DNA of 64,000 nt from Rhodovibrionaceae bacterium (lineage in GTDB: Bacteria > Pseudomonadota > Alphaproteobacteria > Kiloniellales > DSM-21159): contig JANQMX010000050.1 of assembly GCA_028279885.1 (NCBI GenBank), forward strand, positions 1-64,000, written 5' to 3'. The notes below the pieces were generated by a model. The model saw nothing but the letters and a program-made list of their open reading frames with translations, was not told the origin of the DNA and did not search any database. The translations under genes and the position numbers were made by a program. How positions within the stretch are numbered: position 1 is the stretch's first letter; every line of letters starts with the position of its first letter. This document shows, piece by piece, positions 52,328-62,764 of the stretch.

Positions 52328-53194
52328 ATGAATGAAATCGAACGCTTGCCACTCAGCAGCGAGTGGTTGCGCAGCTTCCTGGCCGTCGCCGAGGCGGGGA
52401 ATGTTACCCACGCGGCCGAGCGCCTGGGCCGCACGCAGTCGGCCATCAGCGTGCAGATCCGCAAGCTTGAGCAGGGCATTGCTGCCCGGCTCTTCGCACG
52501 CCAGGCCCGCGGCATGGTTCTGACGGAGGAGGGGCAGCGGCTTTTACCGGTGGCGCAGCGAACCCTGTCCGAACTCAGTCGAATCGCCGAGCTCTTCTCA
52601 AATCCGCTCAGCGGGCGCATCCGGGTCGGGATCCCTGACGACTACAGTATCGCGGTCTTGGAGCGGGTTCTGGCCGCTTTTGCCGTTCGTCATCCCGGTG
52701 TCGAGGTGTCCGTGCGCAGTGGCTTTAGCATCGGCTTCCCGGATGCCGTGAAGCGCGGAGAACTCGACTTGGCCGTCTACACGGCCGCACCCGGCGAGCG
52801 GCTTGGCAAACCTCTTCTGCGCGAGCAGACCGTTTGGGCCGCAGAAGCGAGCTTATCGATCGCAGAGGACGAGCCTGTGCCCTTGGCGCTGTTCGACCGC
52901 GCCTGCTGGTGGCGCGACGCAGCCATCGAGGCCATGGAGCGCGCCGGCCGTCCCTATCGTGTCGCCTATTCCAGTGAGAGCGTCGCGGGCGTCAAAGCGG
53001 CCATCGGCGCCGGACTGGCGGTCGGCGTGCTCTCGGCGAGCGCTGTGGATAGCCCCATGCGCGTCCTTGGCGAGGACGATGGCTTTCCGGCTTTGCCGCG
53101 GTCTTCGCTCGTTTTGCTGATCGGGGAGACGGCAGAGCAAAGCGTTGCGCAGGAGATGGAGCGCGCCATCCGAGCGGCTTTGCTGTCGGCCTGA
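52328..53194 (+). CDS. LysR-family transcriptional regulator
   Basis: This 288-residue regulator has an N-terminal winged helix ('WLRSFLAVAEAGNVTHAAER', 'GRTQSAISVQIRKLEQ') and a type 2 periplasmic-binding-like effector domain ('LSGRIRVGIPDDYSIAVLER', 'GELDLAVYT'). ATG 52328 keeps the gene clear of the operator; ATG 52307 is an alternative. It is divergent from the permease gene, the usual arrangement of a LysR activator and its target. The effector is unknown. Confidence 0.88.
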   Translation: MNEIERLPLSSEWLRSFLAVAEAGNVTHAAERLGRTQSAISVQIRKLEQGIAARLFARQARGMVLTEEGQRLLPVAQRTLSELSRIAELFSNPLSGRIRVGIPDDYSIAVLERVLAAFAVRHPGVEVSVRSGFSIGFPDAVKRGELDLAVYTAAPGERLGKPLLREQTVWAAEASLSIAEDEPVPLALFDRACWWRDAAIEAMERAGRPYRVAYSSESVAGVKAAIGAGLAVGVLSASAVDSPMRVLGEDDGFPALPRSSLVLLIGETAEQSVAQEMERAIRAALLSA

Positions 53195-53386
53195 TCGCGG
53201 CCGCAAGAGGCGGGTGAAGGGCGAGCGTGCACTGCAACAAGGTGCGGCCAAGTTTCACACCTTGGCTCATTGAAATTCGCGTTTTCGTGATGCAAATTGA
53301 ACGTATTCTAATTCGCAAATGACCGCGAATCGGTGCCTTCCGGTGCCGTCAGTACCCCAACAAAGAGAAAATCCAAGGAGAGAAAG

Positions 53387-53938
53387 ATGATCGGCAAAAA
53401 GCTGCCCGACGTCACCTTTAGGACACGCGTGCGGGATGAGGCCGTCGGCGGCCCCAACCCCTTCCGCTGGCAGGACAGGACCACGGCGGACTACTTCAAG
53501 GGCAAGCGTGTGGTCCTTTTTTCTTTGCCCGGTGCCTTTACGCCGACCTGCTCGACCTATCAGCTGCCGGACTTCGAGAAGCTCTATGACGACTTCCAGG
53601 CCGAACGGGTCGATGCGATCTATTGCCTGTCGGTCAACGATGCCTTTGTCATGAACGCTTGGGGCAAGCAGCAGGGCCTGAAGAACGTCCAGCTTATCCC
53701 CGATGGCAGCGGCGAGTTCACCCGCAAGATGGGCATGCTGGTCTGCAAGGATAACCTCGGCTTCGGCATGCGCTCCTGGCGCTACGCCGCCATCGTCAAC
53801 GACGGTGTCGTCGAGGCCTGGTTCGAGGAGCCCGGCTATTCTGACAACTGCGAGACGGATCCTTACGGCGAGTCCGCGCCGCAGGCCATTCTCGACAAGC
53901 TGGTCGCTTCGGTGAAGGGCGAGCCGGTAGCCGCGTAG
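53387..53938 (+). CDS. Peroxiredoxin (Prx5 type)
   Basis: This 183-residue redoxin-fold peroxidase has the peroxidatic Cys55 in 'SLPGAFTPTCSTYQLPDFE' and the family ending 'GYSDNCETDPYGESAPQAIL'. This group uses glutathione or glutaredoxin to reduce hydrogen peroxide and alkyl hydroperoxides. AAGGAG precedes ATG 53387. A hairpin terminator follows, so it is a single-gene unit; its 190-base upstream region is A/T-rich. Confidence 0.92.
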   Translation: MIGKKLPDVTFRTRVRDEAVGGPNPFRWQDRTTADYFKGKRVVLFSLPGAFTPTCSTYQLPDFEKLYDDFQAERVDAIYCLSVNDAFVMNAWGKQQGLKNVQLIPDGSGEFTRKMGMLVCKDNLGFGMRSWRYAAIVNDGVVEAWFEEPGYSDNCETDPYGESAPQAILDKLVASVKGEPVAA

Positions 53939-53961
53939 GCTTGGCTGCTGGTACAAAGAAG

Positions 53962-53996
53962 AGGGGCCGGCCCGAAAGGGTGCGGCCCCTTTGTCT
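53962..53996 (+). terminator. Terminator of the peroxiredoxin gene
   Basis: AGGGGCCG (53962-53969) and CGGCCCCT (53983-53990) form an 8-bp stem followed by TTGTCTT. The outer CAAAG/CTTTG bases extend the pairing on both sides. Confidence 0.75.
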
Positions 53997-54060
53997 TCCC
54001 GAGTGCTTGATTGGGCCCGCTCTTTCAGGGTATAGAACATATCATGAACAAGAGGGTATG

Positions 54061-54462
54061 ATGTCCAGCTCCGCGATCAGTCACATCACCTTGGGAACCA
54101 ACGACCGAGAAAAGGCGACCCGCTTTTACGACGCCGTGTTGGGTCCGATCGGCTTCTCGCGATTACCGAAACCGGCGGATAAGCCGCCAGCCTATGCGAA
54201 GGGCGGTGGCTTTCCGATCGTCTATATCTACACGCCGTTCGATGGCGAGCCGGCGACGGCCGGCAACGGCTCGCATGTTGCTTTCATTGCGGACACGAAA
54301 GCGCAGGTGCAGGCCTTTCATCGGGAGGCCCTGGCCCATGGCGGCAGTGACGAAGGGCCCCCGGGGCCAAGGCCGCACTACGGGCCCGACTACTACGCCG
54401 CCTATGTGCGCGATCCGGACGGCAACAAGCTGCAGGCGGTTTGCTACGAGGCGAAGGACTAA
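54061..54462 (+). CDS. VOC (glyoxalase/dioxygenase fold) family protein
   Basis: This 133-residue single-domain protein has 'ISHITLGTNDREKATRFYDA', 'GNGSHVAFIADTKAQVQAFH' and 'YYAAYVRDPDGNKLQAVCYE'. These carry the paired beta-alpha-beta repeats and the terminal Glu metal ligand of the vicinal oxygen chelate fold. The reaction is unknown. ATG 54061 was taken in preference to the adjacent ATG 54058. It converges with the phnE2 gene. Confidence 0.8.
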   Translation: MSSSAISHITLGTNDREKATRFYDAVLGPIGFSRLPKPADKPPAYAKGGGFPIVYIYTPFDGEPATAGNGSHVAFIADTKAQVQAFHREALAHGGSDEGPPGPRPHYGPDYYAAYVRDPDGNKLQAVCYEAKD

Positions 54463-54511
54463 GCTGCAAGGCGAGGCGCATGGCCTCCCGGCGGGCGGCG
54501 GCTAGGCGGCA

Positions 54512-55327
54512 TCAAATGATGGCGTGGCGGACCTTGGCCGAGACCCACTCGCTCAAGATCACCGTGCAGATGATCACGATCAGAATAAGCGAGACCTCGG
54601 TCCAGGCCAGGCTGAGGATCGAAGCGTTGAGCTGCAGACCGATGCCGCCGGCGCCGACCAGGCCGAGCACGGTCGACTCGCGAATGTTGATATCCCAGCG
54701 AAACACCGAGATGCCGGCGAAGGCGGGCATGATTTGTGGGACGATGCCGTAGCTCAGCACCTGTGGCCCGCTGGCGCCGGTCGCCGTGACCGCCTCGACC
54801 TGAGTCTCGTCGATTTCCTCGATCGCTTCGTAAAGCAGCTTGGCGCAGAAGCCGATCGACCGCAGGCCGATGGCGATGACGCCGGCGAAGACCCCTGGGC
54901 CAACGATGGCGACCAGCATAAGGGCCCAGATCAAGGAGTTGATCGAGCGCGAGGAGACGATGATGAAGAGCGCCACCGGTCGCACGAAGGCTCTGCTCGG
55001 CGTGGTATTGCGCGCGGCGCAAAAGGCGACCGGAACCGCCAGTACCAGCGCCAGTAGTGTGCCCAAAGTCGCGATGTTGATGGTGTCCCACAGCGGCTGC
55101 CAGAGTTGCTCCATGTAGGAGAACTTCGGCGGCACCATGCGTTCGGCGAGATCGGCTGCCTGGACATGGGCATCGAGGACGAAGAACCAGGTCGTCTTCT
55201 CGGAGATCAGCTGCCAGCAGTAAACGAAGATCGCCGTTGCGATCAGCCAGCCGCCCCAGATGGCAAGCTGCTTGCCGCGCTCGCGGCGCTGCCAGATTTT
55301 TCTGCCGTCTGCCTGTAGGACCGGCAT
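54512..55327 (-). CDS. phnE2: Phosphonate-type ABC transporter permease 2
   Basis: This 271-residue inner-membrane permease of the PhnE family has about six helices. The EAA-type loop is near 'EAVTATGASGPQVLSYGIVP', followed by 'FRWDINIRESTVLGLVGAG', as in PhnE. ATG 55327 overlaps the stop of phnE1 (TGATG); the long upstream frame belongs to phnE1's shadow. It is the last gene of phnD-phnC-phnE1-phnE2. Transport of phosphonate is the family function, but here the neighbours suggest an amine-containing substrate. Confidence 0.92.
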   Translation of the reverse strand: MPVLQADGRKIWQRRERGKQLAIWGGWLIATAIFVYCWQLISEKTTWFFVLDAHVQAADLAERMVPPKFSYMEQLWQPLWDTINIATLGTLLALVLAVPVAFCAARNTTPSRAFVRPVALFIIVSSRSINSLIWALMLVAIVGPGVFAGVIAIGLRSIGFCAKLLYEAIEEIDETQVEAVTATGASGPQVLSYGIVPQIMPAFAGISVFRWDINIRESTVLGLVGAGGIGLQLNASILSLAWTEVSLILIVIICTVILSEWVSAKVRHAII

Positions 55328-56133
55328 CACTGCACCCACTTGCGCACATAGCCGGAGGTGTACTCCACGGCCATGACGATCGCGATGATGATCAGGAGGA
55401 TGGCGGCTGCCGACTCGAACTCGTAGCGGTCGAAGGCCGTGTTGAGGGTAGCGCCGATGCCGCCGCCGCCGACGATGCCGACCACGGCCGACTCGCGGAA
55501 GTTGATGTCGAAGCGGTAGAGCCCGAGGCCGATCATGCGCGGCATGACCTGAGGTTGGACGGCATAGTTCAGCCATTGGAACCAGGAGGCGCCGGTGGCC
55601 CGCACCGCCTCGGCCTGGCCGGGGTCCATGTCCTCGATGTCCTCGGCCAGGAGCTTGCCGTAGAAGCCGATGGTGGCGACGGAGAGCGTGACGAAGCCGG
55701 CGAAGGGCCCGAAGCCGAAGAGCTTCACGAAGAAGATCGCCAGGATGATCTCCTGGAACGATCGACTGACCGCGAGGATGCCGCGGCAGAAGAGATAGAC
55801 AGGACGCGGCGCCAAATTGCGCGCGGCGCCGAGGCCGATGGGAATCGAAAGGGCGATGCCCACCACGGTCGATGTGACGGTCATCCAAAGCGACTCGTAG
55901 ATGCCGTCGGCGATCTCATCCCACCGGGTGACGAAGTCGGGCGGGAAGAAGGCCGCAACGAAGTTGATGCCGCGCGGCAGACCTTCCGCGACGCGTCCCC
56001 AGTTGACCTCCATGGTGCCGAAGGCAAGGGCGAGGTAGACCGCCGCGCCGATGCCGAGCGCCCAGCGCAGCCGCGCGCTCTTGATGAACGGCGGTTTCTT
56101 CCAGCGGCGTGAAGGAAGGCTGATCTCTGCCAT
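55327..56133 (-). CDS. phnE1: Phosphonate-type ABC transporter permease 1
   Basis: This 268-residue PhnE-family permease has one N-terminal helix and a core with 'WMTVTSTVVGIALSIPIGLG', the coupling loop 'EAVRATGASWFQWLNYAVQP' and 'YRFDINFRESAVVGIVGGGG'. It would form a heterodimer with phnE2. It lies 19 bases after phnC. Confidence 0.92.
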   Translation of the reverse strand: MAEISLPSRRWKKPPFIKSARLRWALGIGAAVYLALAFGTMEVNWGRVAEGLPRGINFVAAFFPPDFVTRWDEIADGIYESLWMTVTSTVVGIALSIPIGLGAARNLAPRPVYLFCRGILAVSRSFQEIILAIFFVKLFGFGPFAGFVTLSVATIGFYGKLLAEDIEDMDPGQAEAVRATGASWFQWLNYAVQPQVMPRMIGLGLYRFDINFRESAVVGIVGGGGIGATLNTAFDRYEFESAAAILLIIIAIVMAVEYTSGYVRKWVQ

Positions 56134-56152
56134 GGTCCGCCTGCGCTCGCTC

Positions 56153-57004
56153 TCAGGTCATGCCCGCGAGGCGATCGCGGTCCGGCGTCGGTGCGGCGTA
56201 GTCTTGGTCGTCCACGGCCTCCTCGCCACCATCGTCCTCATCGGCATTGCGAATGGTCGCGGTCCAGTCCTCTTCGCCATAGATGTCGGTCAACGCCTCG
56301 GCCGTCAGACCTTCGGGCGGGCCGTCATAGACGATTTCGCCCAAGCGGAGGCCGACGATGCGCTCGGCGAACATCTGGGCCAGCATTACGTCGTGGATGT
56401 TGATGATGGCGGAGAGTCCGCGTTCTTTGCAGAGCTCGCAGATGAGCCGCATGATCTGGCGTGAAGTTTTGGGGTCGAGGCTGGCGGTCGGCTCGTCGAC
56501 CAGCAGCAGCTCGGGGTGTTGGATCAGCGCACGACAGATGCCGACGCGCTGGCGCTGTCCGCCGGAGAGCTCGTCGGCACGCTTGTCGACCATGTCGGCG
56601 AGCCCGACCCGGTCCAAGAGGTCGAAGGCGGCATCGATGTCGGACTGCGGAAACTTGCGCGTGTAGCTGCGCCAGAAGCCGACGTAGCCGAGCCGGCCGG
56701 ACAGCACGTTTTCCATGACCGACAAACGTTCGACCAGGGCGTACTCCTGGAAGATCATACCCATGCTGCGACGGGCGCGACGGAGCTGTGCTTGGCTGAG
56801 CTTATTGATGGGCAGGTCGTTCAGCAGAATCTGGCCGGACGTCGGCTCGACCAGGCGATTGACGCAGCGGATGAGCGTCGATTTGCCCGCGCCCGAAGGT
56901 CCGATCAGGGCCATGACCTGACCATCCGGCACATCGAGGCTGACGCCCTTCAAGGCGCGGTCGCCCGTTCTGTACTGCTTTATCAGATCGACAACACGCA
57001 GCAC
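56153..57004 (-). CDS. phnC: Phosphonate-type ABC transporter ATPase
   Basis: This 283-residue ABC ATPase has Walker A 'GPSGAGKST', Q-loop '[20 protein letters not shown]', signature '[15 protein letters not shown]', Walker B '[12 protein letters not shown]' and a final H-loop 'INIHDVMLA'. Motifs match PhnC. The C-terminal 35 residues are acidic (Glu/Asp run near 260) and extend beyond the usual end; their function is unknown. It starts with GTG 57004. A strong hairpin separates it from phnD upstream. Confidence 0.93.
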   Translation of the reverse strand: MLRVVDLIKQYRTGDRALKGVSLDVPDGQVMALIGPSGAGKSTLIRCVNRLVEPTSGQILLNDLPINKLSQAQLRRARRSMGMIFQEYALVERLSVMENVLSGRLGYVGFWRSYTRKFPQSDIDAAFDLLDRVGLADMVDKRADELSGGQRQRVGICRALIQHPELLLVDEPTASLDPKTSRQIMRLICELCKERGLSAIINIHDVMLAQMFAERIVGLRLGEIVYDGPPEGLTAEALTDIYGEEDWTATIRNADEDDGGEEAVDDQDYAAPTPDRDRLAGMT

Positions 57005-57036
57005 GCGGCCCTATCCCTTGCTTTCGAGATGCAGCA

Positions 57037-57087
57037 AGTTTCGCGGCCCGCAGGCGGTCCCGAAGACCCTGCGAGCCGCGCGAAACT
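57037..57087 (-). repeat. Intercistronic hairpin between phnD and phnC
   Basis: AGTTTCG (57037-57043) and CGAAACT (57081-57087) close a nearly continuous hairpin with further arms CGGC/GCCG and CGCAGG/CCTGCG. No T-run follows, so it probably protects the phnD mRNA 3' end or slows transcription, giving more binding protein than ATPase. A REP-like origin cannot be excluded. Confidence 0.65.
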
Positions 57088-57124
57088 CCGAGGCAGGCCG
57101 TATAGCTAGCCCGCCGCCGGGCTG

Positions 57125-58111
57125 TTACTTGCAGCTGTAGGAGACGTCGTTGGCGGCGTCGATCTTTCGAATCACGTCCCAATCGCTCTTGTGGTGGATC
57201 GAGACGAAGCGTCCCTCCTTTTGGAACTCGGCCTGCAGGTCAGAGCCCTCCCAAGGGAAGGTGAAGAAGGCCTGCTTGATCTTAGCCGCCAGCTCGGGAT
57301 GCAGGTTGTGCGCATGGCCGTAGCCGGTGGTGGGGAAGGTCTGCGACTGATAAATCGTGCGGATCTGCTCGGGCTTGATCACATCGCGGTCGATCATCCG
57401 CTTCTTCACCGAGTTGGCGATGGCGGCGGCCTCGTAGTCCTTGTTGGCAACACCCAGGATCGAGTTGTCGTGCTTGCCGGAAAAGGTCGTCTCGAAGTCC
57501 TGATCGGCAATCATCCCAAACTCGCTCTTGAGGATAGCTGAAGGCGCTTTGAAGCCGGAGTTGGAGGTCGGCGACGTGAAAGCGAGCGTCTTGCCCTTCA
57601 ACTCGCCGGCGTTTTGCAGAGGGCTGTCGGCCGGCACGATGATCTCCATCTCATAGCCGAAGGAGCCATCCTTCGAGGCCATCATGGCGAAAGGCACGAA
57701 GCCGGCGCAGCTGACCGCCACCGGGTTGCCGCCGGTGTTGACGCCGGCGATGTGCAGGCGGCCGGAGCGCATGGCTTCGTATTGCGCGGCATAGGACTGC
57801 ACGGGGAAGAACACGACGTCGCGGCCCGTGACCTCTTCCATGTGCGCGAGGAAGCCGGCCCAGACCTTCTGATAGACGGCAGGGTCTTCCACCGGTGTGT
57901 AGGAGAAGATGATGGTGTCCGGGTCGACCCAGTCGGCCGGGTCGAGCGGAAGATCGGCAACCAAGTCACCGTCGCGGTCGCAGTAGCGGTCGTCGAGCGT
58001 GCCGCGCGGGCAGTCTTCCTGGGCCGTTACCGGGGCGGCCATGCCGGCGCCCAAGGCAAGGGCAAGGCCGCAAGCGGCAAAACTGGATAGAAGAGTCCGG
58101 ACCTTCGACAT
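57125..58111 (-). CDS. phnD: PhnD-type periplasmic substrate-binding protein
   Basis: This 328-residue type 2 binding protein has a signal peptide (about 1-30). After it comes 'CPRGTLDDRYCDRDGDLVAD', with two cysteines and a DxDxD run resembling a calcium loop. The core has 'FFPVQSYAAQYEAMRSGR', 'LAFTSPTSNSGFKAPSA' (the Ser/Thr-Ser-Gly segment that holds the phosphonate group in PhnD-like proteins) and 'AAAIANSVKKRM'. GAGGAGG precedes ATG 58111. The DxDxD extension is not in E. coli PhnD, which together with the mttB neighbour suggests a different ligand. Confidence 0.9.
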   Translation of the reverse strand: MSKVRTLLSSFAACGLALALGAGMAAPVTAQEDCPRGTLDDRYCDRDGDLVADLPLDPADWVDPDTIIFSYTPVEDPAVYQKVWAGFLAHMEEVTGRDVVFFPVQSYAAQYEAMRSGRLHIAGVNTGGNPVAVSCAGFVPFAMMASKDGSFGYEMEIIVPADSPLQNAGELKGKTLAFTSPTSNSGFKAPSAILKSEFGMIADQDFETTFSGKHDNSILGVANKDYEAAAIANSVKKRMIDRDVIKPEQIRTIYQSQTFPTTGYGHAHNLHPELAAKIKQAFFTFPWEGSDLQAEFQKEGRFVSIHHKSDWDVIRKIDAANDVSYSCK

Positions 58112-58368
58112 TGAATGCCTCCTCGTTGCTGGCGTTCTCCCGCTTGTTGGCTCGTGTCCGCGACAGCGGAGCAGCCTGCGAGATTGTTCATTCGCGATAT
58201 CCGTCGCCGAACGTACAAACGAGGTAGAGGCTTTGCAAATGCCTGCCTATGCCGTTTTGCCAGTGTGAATTTCCCGCGCTTTCGCCTGTCCGATTGGCAA
58301 ATTCAGCTTGCCGGTCCGACTATGATCTATATTGTGCACATTCTGTATACGATAGAGGGGAGACGGCG
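58112..58368. other. Divergent promoter region phnD / mttB
   Basis: This 257-base control region serves two divergent units. It is A/T-richer near 58280-58350. The GntR-type site at 58332-58350 lies on the mttB side, 19 bases before its start. No second copy is seen near phnD. Confidence 0.55.
58332..58350 (+). promoter_or_regulatory. Regulon site 1, upstream of mttB
   Basis: TTGTGCACATTCTGTATAC is built from two perfect 6-bp palindromes, GTGCAC and GTATAC, with centres 11 bp apart (one helical turn). The same 19-bp element, 17 of 19 positions identical, lies in front of the dapA-like operon at 63685-63703 (minus strand). FadR-type GntR proteins often bind TGTATACA-like sites, and a GntR/FCD gene lies at the window edge. 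Confidence 0.7.
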
Positions 58369-59919
58369 ATGCCTGCAGTCTCAACAGCACGGCGAGGCGG
58401 CCGCGATGCACGGCGCGACCTGCGACGCAAGCCCTCCGCGGAGATGCTGCCCGGCCTGAAGCGTGGCCTGCCGCTGGTCGAGCCTATGACGCAGGAAGAG
58501 ATCGAGCGGATAGACGAGGCCTCGCTCCGCATCTTGGAAGAGGTGGGCGTCGTCTTCCGCGACCCCGTTGCCGTGGAGGATTGGCGTCGGGCCGGCGCCG
58601 AGGTGCGGGACGGTGATCGCATTCACCTGGATCGTGGCATGGTGCGCGAGCTGATCTCGACGGTTCCCAGCGACATCACCTTGCATGCCCGCGACCCGCA
58701 AAAGTCGGTACCGCTCGGCGGCAACCGCTCGATCTTCGTGCCCATGACGGGTGCGCCCTACCTGCGCGACCTGGAGGACAAGCGGCGCAATCCGACGCTC
58801 GACGACTTGGCCATGTTTCACAAGCTGGCGCATGTCGCGCCGGCGCTGCATTCCTCGGCCCATCACATCGTTGAGCCGATGGACCATCCGGTCAGCCAGC
58901 GGCATCTCCGGATCACCTATTCCTCCATGAAGCACTCCGACAAGACCTTCATGGGGATGACCACCTCGGGCAAGAACGCCGAGGACGTGCTCGACATGTG
59001 CGCCATTCTCTTCGGCGCCGAGTTCATGGAGAGGCATCCGATCGCCGTTGGCAACTGCAACGGCAACTCGCCTTTGGTCTGGGACGAGACCATGCTGGCG
59101 GCCATGCGCGCCTTCTGCCGGCGCAACCAGCCGGTGCTCTGCTCGCCTTTCGTGCTCGGCGGCGCCAACACGCCGGCCTCGACGGCGCCCGCGGTCGCGC
59201 AGCTCAACGCCGAAGCGCTCGCGGGTCTCGCCTACACGCAGGTCATTCGTAGGGGCTGCCCGGCGATCTACGGCCACTACCTCTCGACCGTCTCCATGCA
59301 GTCAGGCGCGCCCATGGCCGGGACGCCGGAGATCAGCCTGATGAACTTCATGATCGGGCAGATGGCGCGTCACTACGATGTGCCCTGGCGCAGCTCTAAC
59401 ACCCTGGGCGGGGCCAAGACCCTCGATGCCCAAGCTGGCTATGAGAGCGCGACGACCCTGATGGCCGTTCTGATGGCCGGCGCCAATTACATCTGGCATT
59501 CGGCGGGCTGGAATGAGGGCGGCATGCACTGCTCGGTCGCTAAATTCGTTGTCGATGCCGAGCAATGCGCCATGGGCTATCGCATGGCCGAAGGCATCCG
59601 CTGGGACGACTTCGATGAGGCGCTGGCCGCCGTGCGGGACGTTGGGCCGGGCGGACACTATCTCGGCCACCCGCACACGCAGGAGAACTTCCAGCGCGCG
59701 TTCTTCATGCCCCGGCTGTTCGACAACAATGCGATCGAGCAGTGGATTGTCGACGGCTCCAAGGACACCACCGCCCGCGCCCTGGAAACCGCGCGGCGCA
59801 TGCTGGCCGACTATGAGGAGCCCAAGCTCGATCCGGCCAAGGACGAAGAGCTGCGCGACTTCATCGCCCGGCGCGAGCGCGAGATCCCGGCGGTCGATGC
59901 GCTGAACGAGGAGTATTGA
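58369..59919 (+). CDS. MttB-superfamily (non-pyrrolysine) methyltransferase
   Basis: This 516-residue protein of the trimethylamine/quaternary-amine methyltransferase superfamily (COG5598) has 'LVEPMTQEEIERIDEASLRI', 'GAPYLRDLEDKRRNPTLDDL', 'NCNGNSPLVWDETM', 'GYESATTLMAVLMAGANYIW' and 'VRDVGPGGHYLGHPHTQENF', which are family landmarks. The frame is uninterrupted by TAG, so it is a non-pyrrolysine member. Known examples demethylate glycine betaine, proline betaine or carnitine and pass the methyl group to a corrinoid protein. No corrinoid protein gene is in the window. ATG 58369 follows AGAGGGGAG. Its stop is two bases from that of the convergent oxidase gene. Confidence 0.88.
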   Translation: MPAVSTARRGGRDARRDLRRKPSAEMLPGLKRGLPLVEPMTQEEIERIDEASLRILEEVGVVFRDPVAVEDWRRAGAEVRDGDRIHLDRGMVRELISTVPSDITLHARDPQKSVPLGGNRSIFVPMTGAPYLRDLEDKRRNPTLDDLAMFHKLAHVAPALHSSAHHIVEPMDHPVSQRHLRITYSSMKHSDKTFMGMTTSGKNAEDVLDMCAILFGAEFMERHPIAVGNCNGNSPLVWDETMLAAMRAFCRRNQPVLCSPFVLGGANTPASTAPAVAQLNAEALAGLAYTQVIRRGCPAIYGHYLSTVSMQSGAPMAGTPEISLMNFMIGQMARHYDVPWRSSNTLGGAKTLDAQAGYESATTLMAVLMAGANYIWHSAGWNEGGMHCSVAKFVVDAEQCAMGYRMAEGIRWDDFDEALAAVRDVGPGGHYLGHPHTQENFQRAFFMPRLFDNNAIEQWIVDGSKDTTARALETARRMLADYEEPKLDPAKDEELRDFIARREREIPAVDALNEEY

Positions 59920-59921
59920 GC

Positions 59922-61252
59922 TTAGAGTTCCCTGCCGGCTTTCCACTCGCCCCAGCGCATGCGGGCGTTGGCGCCGAGCCAAGCAAGCGGCTCGGGCGGT
60001 AGACGCTTCGGTGCATCGCAGGCCAGCATCTTGGCGACGAGCGGGGAGTTGCCTTTGGCCGCCAGCTCTGCGGCCAGCATGCCGGACAGAGTGCCCTTTG
60101 AGGTGCCGAGCCCGTTCTGGCAGCAGGCTGAGAAGAGGCCCTCTTCGATCTCGCCGAAGGCCGGAACGCCGTTCCAGCTCAGGCAAAGCCGGCCACCCCA
60201 GCGATACTCCATCGCGACGCCTGCCAGCATGGGAAAGCGCGCGCGGAAGCTCCTGTCGTGATCGTGGGCAACCGCCTGTAGCCGAGCATCCGAGACCTCC
60301 ATGCCCGGGTCATAGGTAAAGCGGTTGCGCACCACGATGCGGTCGCCGCCGGTGCCGGAGATGCGCCGGACGGTCGTTCCCATTGGGTCGGCCGGCAGCA
60401 CGCCCCATCGCGACTGACCGCCGAGCGCCGTGACCTCCGCGGCAGTCAACGGACGGGTCATGGAGGCATAGGTGAAGACGTGCATCAGCCGCCGCTTGAA
60501 GAAGCCGAAGCTCTCGGCATGGCCGTTGACGGCCAGAATGACCCGGGGTGCAGTGACGGATCCCTGCGGCGTCTCCGCGCGCCAGTCACCGCCTTGTCGT
60601 TCGAGCGCGGTGACCGGGCTTTGCTCGAAGAGTACTGCCTTGCCCGACAGGCCGTCCGCCATGGCGCGCATGAACATGGCCGGCTGAACCATGGCCGCGC
60701 CCGCTGTGAAGACGCCGTTCCGGTAATAGTCGATGCCCGTGAGTGCCTGCATCGCCTTGGCATCCAGGATCTCGTAAGGCTTGTCCATGGCCGCCAGGTG
60801 CCGGGCGTAGGTTTCGTTGTGCGCCTCACCGGCTTCGCTCGCGGCCGCATTGATCTTGCCGCATTGGACGAAGGCTTCCTCGGACATGCCGAGCTCTTCC
60901 GCAGCCTGGGCAGCGAAGGCGATGGCTTCCCGGTTCATCGCCGTCTGTGCCCTGTCCTCGGCCAGGGCGCCCTCGTAGCCCTCGCCGGAGAGCTTGTGCG
61001 GCAGGTCGATCATGAAACCGGAGTTGCGACCGGCCGGTCCTTCGCCGACGCGGCAGGCATCGAGCACCACGATGCGGTCGCCGCCGCGCAGCTGTGTCAG
61101 CCGCCGTGCTGCCGCGAGGCCGGCCCAGCCGGCGCCGATCACCAGCCAGTCGGCCGTGACGTTCTCTTCCAACAGACGGGGAGGCGGGGCGGGCCGCAGC
61201 AGCTCGTTCCAGGCTGCCGGCCCCGGGTCGCGCGGCAGCCGGGTGGCCCGCA

Positions 61253-61253
<1 letters not shown>
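59922..61253 (-). CDS. PuuB/DadA-like FAD-dependent amine oxidoreductase
   Basis: This 443-residue DAO-family flavoprotein has an N-terminal 'WNELLRPAPPPRLLEENVTA' leader like gamma-glutamylputrescine oxidase PuuB. The FAD motif 'WLVIGAGWAGLAAARRL' and 'GPAGRNSGFMIDLPHKLSGE' follow, with 'GRLCLSWNGVPAFGEIEEGL' and 'CCQNGLGTSKGTLSGMLAAE' near the C-terminus. Such enzymes oxidise a primary or secondary amine to an imine or aldehyde. Its start overlaps the stop of the aldehyde dehydrogenase gene by one base; the two act in sequence in related polyamine pathways. Confidence 0.85.

Positions 61254-62751
<1,498 letters not shown>

Positions 62752-62764
<13 letters not shown>

Noticed and set aside
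58369-59919. Pyrrolysine-containing trimethylamine methyltransferase
   Set aside because: There is no in-frame TAG codon and no pyl gene in the window, so it is a non-pyrrolysine member of the superfamily.
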